Assembly (NCBI GenBank): GCA_947573135.1
Contig: CANPDU010000022.1
Span: forward strand, 1-53,154
DNA length: 53,154 nt
DNA from: an uncultured Bacteroidales bacterium
Lineage (GTDB): Bacteria > Bacteroidota > Bacteroidia > Bacteroidales > Muribaculaceae
Direction: 5' to 3'
The notes under the pieces are model-generated. The model had not been told where the DNA came from and did no database searches. It saw only the letters and a program-made list of their open reading frames with translations. The first letter of the stretch is position 1. Each line of letters starts with the position of its first letter. A program made the position numbers and the translations under genes. Positions 50,410-53,154 of the stretch are shown here, piece by piece.

Positions 50410-51804
50410 ATGAAAGAGAAGGTAACAGTGAGCAATGACACGATATGCGCGGTGTCGACTCCTCCGGGCACGGGCGGAATAGCCGTGGTGAGGGTGAGCG
50501 GGCCGGAGGCGATAACGGTGTGCGACAGGATCTGGCACGGACGTCGGCTGGCTGAAGCGGTGAGCCATACGGCTCATCTGGGTCGGATCAGCGACGCAGA
50601 CGGTGAGCGGCTTGACGAGGCTGTGGCGACGGTGTTCCGCGGTCCGCGGTCGTTTACGGGTGAAGACGTGGTCGAGCTGTCAGTCCATGGATCGGTCTAT
50701 ATACAGCGGGAGCTGATCAACGCGCTCTGTGAGGCCGGAGCGCGGCTGGCCGAACGCGGAGAGTTCACGCGAAGGGCGTTTGCGGCCGGGCGGTTCGACC
50801 TGGCGCAGGCCGAGGCTGTGGCCGATGTGATCGCTGCCGACACCAAGGCTTCGCATCGGCTGGCGATGAGTCAGATGCGCGGCGATTTTTCGGCCGAGTT
50901 GCAGCGGCTTCATGACGGGCTGCTCGAACTTGTGTCGCTGCTCGAACTTGAACTTGATTTCTCGGAAGAGGATGTGGAGTTTGCGTCGCGACAGCATCTG
51001 CTCGAACTGGCAACGGAAATAAAAGGCACCGTCGGAAGGCTCGCGCGCAGTTTCAGAACGGGCGATGCGATAAAACGCGGTGTCAGCGTTGCGATCGTCG
51101 GCGAGACGAATGCAGGAAAATCGACTCTGCTCAACAGGCTGCTGCGCGACGAGAAGGCGATAGTGAGCGACGTTCACGGCACGACGCGCGATATAATCGA
51201 GGATACTGTCGATATCGACGGCGTCTGTTTCCGGTTTATCGATACTGCCGGTCTGAGGGAAACGACCGACAGCATCGAAAGTCAGGGTATAGAGCGGGCC
51301 ATCAGACGGATGAAGTCGGCTCGCATAGTGCTGTGGGTTCTTGACGCGGGACGTCCTGATAACGTAGAGCGGACGTCGCGTGACGTCATAGGCAATCTGT
51401 CGGACGATCAGACGCTCGTCGCGGTAGTGAATAAAACAGACGCGGCAGACCCGGGCAGCGTGTGCGACAGGCTCGGACGGCTGGGGTGTGGGAATATCGT
51501 GAAACTCGCTGCGGCGAAGGGCGAAGGGGTCGAGGAGCTTGAACGAAAGCTCGTGGAGATATCGGGGGCGGCCGACATAAGGGCGACAGACGTGATTGTG
51601 ACCAACGCGCGCCACCACCGTGCGCTCGTCGACGCCGAGGCGTCGATATCACGGGCAATCGACGGAATCAATGCGTCGCTATCGGGCGATTTCATAGCCC
51701 AGGATCTCCGCGAAACCCTCCACCACCTCTCAACCATCACCGGCACCATCACCACCGACACCATCCTCCAAAACATCTTCGAAAACTTCTGCATCGGGAA
51801 ATAG
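50410..51804 (+). CDS. mnmE: tRNA modification GTPase MnmE
   Basis: MnmE, with MnmG, installs the cmnm5 group on U34 of certain tRNAs. The 464 residues hold the formyl-THF-binding N-domain (TPPGTGGIAVVRVSG at 17-31), the helical domain, and the G domain with G1 GETNAGKS (231-238), G3 DTAG and G4 NKTD. The C-terminus is the invariant FCIGK with the essential Cys. The last about 31 codons use C-ending codons almost exclusively (all seven Thr as ACC, all five Ile as ATC), unlike the rest of the gene; see findings. The 3' end of this gene is a known island integration site. Confidence 0.97.
   Translation: MKEKVTVSNDTICAVSTPPGTGGIAVVRVSGPEAITVCDRIWHGRRLAEAVSHTAHLGRISDADGERLDEAVATVFRGPRSFTGEDVVELSVHGSVYIQRELINALCEAGARLAERGEFTRRAFAAGRFDLAQAEAVADVIAADTKASHRLAMSQMRGDFSAELQRLHDGLLELVSLLELELDFSEEDVEFASRQHLLELATEIKGTVGRLARSFRTGDAIKRGVSVAIVGETNAGKSTLLNRLLRDEKAIVSDVHGTTRDIIEDTVDIDGVCFRFIDTAGLRETTDSIESQGIERAIRRMKSARIVLWVLDAGRPDNVERTSRDVIGNLSDDQTLVAVVNKTDAADPGSVCDRLGRLGCGNIVKLAAAKGEGVEELERKLVEISGAADIRATDVIVTNARHHRALVDAEASISRAIDGINASLSGDFIAQDLRETLHHLSTITGTITTDTILQNIFENFCIGK
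51782..51804 (+). other. candidate attachment site at the mnmE 3' end
   Basis: The last 18 bases, TTCTGCATCGGGAAATAG, correspond by position and encoded FCIGK to the attB of SGI1-type islands in other bacteria. No second copy is inside the window. Confidence 0.4.
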
Positions 51805-52034
51805 CCTACGAGTTAAACATAGCAATACCACCTATAAATATTATACCGCATACACATGCGTGTAAACTCACAAGGCATTTTTATAACTGTATTGTGTGCT
51901 TTTAAACATATTCATTTTTATTGCCATGTGAAGTTTTTTCGCTAACTTTACCAGCTATCAATAAACTTGGATTGAATGAGAAATGATATAAAACGATTAA
52001 GAAATCCACAAAACGATTGAACGTCTGATTAGAC
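51805..52034 (+). promoter_or_regulatory. AT-rich leader of dndC with possible promoter and short ORF
   Basis: This 230-bp region is much richer in A and T than the mnmE side. TAACTTTA at 51943-51950 is one base from a -7 box. A 14-codon frame (51976-52020, MRNDIKRLRNPQND) ends 14 bases before dndC. AAAACGATT occurs twice, near 51990 and 52010. No gene of usual size is seen. Confidence 0.4.
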
Positions 52035-53154
52035 ATGAAAAATAAACGTATTGAATATATCATTGATGAGATTTTAGATCAGTATGCTTACGCTGATCAA
52101 TCCAACCGACCATGGATTATCGGATTCAGCGGTGGTAAAGATTCTACTGTATTACTTATGCTGGTTTGGATTGCTTTGCAAAAGCTAAAGAATTTACCAT
52201 GTCCCTTCCAATTAAGACGTCCAGTTTATGTGGTATGCAATGACACGATGGTAGAAAATCCCATTATTGCAAATTATGTTGATGACGTATTAGAACTAAT
52301 TGAGGAAAAAGCGAAAGAAGAAGATCTGCCGATATTCGTAAGAAAGACAACCCCAAGGCTCGAAGATTCTTTTTGGGTTAATGTTATAGGCAAGGGATAC
52401 CCAGTTCCCAATACAGCCTTTAGATGGTGTACTGAGAAGATGAAAATCAAACCTACAGCTCGTTTCATCACCGAACAAGTGGATGAGTGTGGAGAGGCAA
52501 TAATCCTAATTGGCACTAGAAAAGCAGAAAGTGCAACTCGCGCTCGATCTATAAAGAAACATGAAATTCATGGTAAGCGTCTTACCAAACATACTCTTTT
52601 GGCTAATACTTTCGTATATGCACCGATAAAAGAGTTGATCTTAGATGAGGTTTGGTCAATTATAAATAGTATCCCAACCCCTTGGGGTTTTGAGAACAAA
52701 TTATTGTATAATATATATCGAGATGCAAATGCAGACGACTATGAATGTCCGGCCGTCGTTACTGATGATAGTCATGGGTCATGCGGTAGGAGTCGTTTTG
52801 GCTGTTGGACATGTACAGTTGTGAAGGATGATAAATCCATGCGAGCTCTCATAAAGAATGGTCGCGAATGGATGCAGCCTCTCTATGATTTTAGATTAAA
52901 GTTAGACCAAGAACGTAATATCATTGAAAATAGATTCCCGTTACGACGTGACGGAAAAAAAGCTGTAAATAACATGGGCCCGTATACATTTTCATACCGA
53001 GCTCAAATGTTAGAGAACTTATTAAATGTTCAACTTGAATTACAACAACATAACCCTAAAATCAAACTAATTACTGATCAAGAATTGATTGCTATTCAGG
53101 TAAATTGGTATAGAGATTTCAATTTCGGGCATCAGGTATCAGAAATATATAATA
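52035..53154 (+). CDS. dndC: DNA phosphorothioation sulfurtransferase DndC, cut by window end
   Basis: The frame is open to the last base, giving 373 codons with no stop. DndC adenylates or activates the DNA backbone position so that sulfur can replace a non-bridging oxygen. The PP-loop SGGKDST is at residues 32-38. DndC hallmarks follow: VNVIGKGYPVPNTAFRWCTE with C132, LIGTRKAESATRA, and HGSCGRSRFGCWTC with C250, C257 and C260; these four cysteines fit a 4Fe-4S site. Then DDKSMRALIKNG. DndB is not upstream, so dndC leads the visible unit; dndD and dndE would be expected next. Its AT-rich codons differ from mnmE, suggesting horizontal transfer. Confidence 0.92.
   Translation, partial: MKNKRIEYIIDEILDQYAYADQSNRPWIIGFSGGKDSTVLLMLVWIALQKLKNLPCPFQLRRPVYVVCNDTMVENPIIANYVDDVLELIEEKAKEEDLPIFVRKTTPRLEDSFWVNVIGKGYPVPNTAFRWCTEKMKIKPTARFITEQVDECGEAIILIGTRKAESATRARSIKKHEIHGKRLTKHTLLANTFVYAPIKELILDEVWSIINSIPTPWGFENKLLYNIYRDANADDYECPAVVTDDSHGSCGRSRFGCWTCTVVKDDKSMRALIKNGREWMQPLYDFRLKLDQERNIIENRFPLRRDGKKAVNNMGPYTFSYRAQMLENLLNVQLELQQHNPKIKLITDQELIAIQVNWYRDFNFGHQVSEIYN

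Noticed and set aside
49540-50577. 345-residue minus-strand ORF
   Set aside because: It is antisense to the NUC endonuclease, which has an intact catalytic motif and its own promoter; the antisense product is rich in His and Arg without any domain.
50680-51618. 312-residue minus-strand ORF
   Set aside because: It lies antisense to mnmE with no recognisable motifs.
51805-52034. Integrase or excisionase gene at the island edge
   Set aside because: Only a 14-codon frame is present between mnmE and dndC; no recombinase motif could be found in any frame.

Overview
The window looks like chromosomal DNA from an anaerobic gut Bacteroidota of the order Bacteroidales, probably Muribaculaceae-like; the family-level guess is inference. 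Support comes from a SusC/SusD pair, a short 286-residue primary sigma factor, many Bacteroidota-type -7 boxes (TAnnTTTG), T9SS-like C-terminal tails, a Mfa-like fimbrillin, Omp28-family proteins and a biotin operon with a fused BioG-BioC.

Layout. 1-2.7 kb: initiator tRNA-fMet, then gpmI, a small membrane protein and a DEDDy exonuclease in one minus-strand operon. 2.9-3.9 kb: a DUF1016/YhcG-type PDDEXK nuclease. 4.0-8.4 kb: the biotin operon bioA-bioF-bioGC-bioD, with overlapping genes and no bioB. 8.6-10.7 kb: a DUF5119-like lipoprotein and a Mfa-like fimbrillin. 10.7-18.2 kb: a minus-strand envelope cluster of a secreted protein with a 30-residue tandem repeat, a TlpA-like thioredoxin, a DUF6029-like outer-membrane protein, an Omp28 lipoprotein, a small exported protein and a large Omp28/T9SS protein. 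18.5-21.8 kb: a 486-bp degenerate IS5-like element lying exactly in the uvrA stop codon, then uvrA. 21.9-30.5 kb: an ABC-2 exporter pair, rpoD, a GH20 hexosaminidase, a VOC protein with an acyltransferase, an AraC regulator and a beta-barrel protein. 30.5-40.4 kb: an HsdR-N-like protein, holA, rubredoxin, a thioesterase, a secreted WG-repeat/caspase protein, an esterase-recF-DUF721 operon, a second DUF1016 nuclease, and a polysaccharide deacetylase with a GT2. 40.4-41.4 kb: an orphan HigA-like fragment, a doubtful ORF and a hairpin-rich non-coding stretch. 41.4-49.1 kb: a susCD-susE/F-like glycan-uptake operon without visible enzymes or regulator. 49.5-51.8 kb: a NUC endonuclease and mnmE. 52.0 kb to the end: the start of dndC, the sulfur-transfer gene of DNA phosphorothioation.

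The most notable point is the right edge. An AT-rich dndC begins 230 bp after mnmE, whose 3' end is a known integration site for genomic islands (SGI1 type). The last about 31 mnmE codons switch abruptly to C-ending codons. Together these suggest the boundary of an integrated Dnd modification/defence island that continues beyond the window. Other points worth a look are the Omp28/TlpA/DUF6029 operon, the WG-repeat caspase, the insertion that rebuilt the uvrA stop codon, and a structured intergenic region near 41.2 kb.
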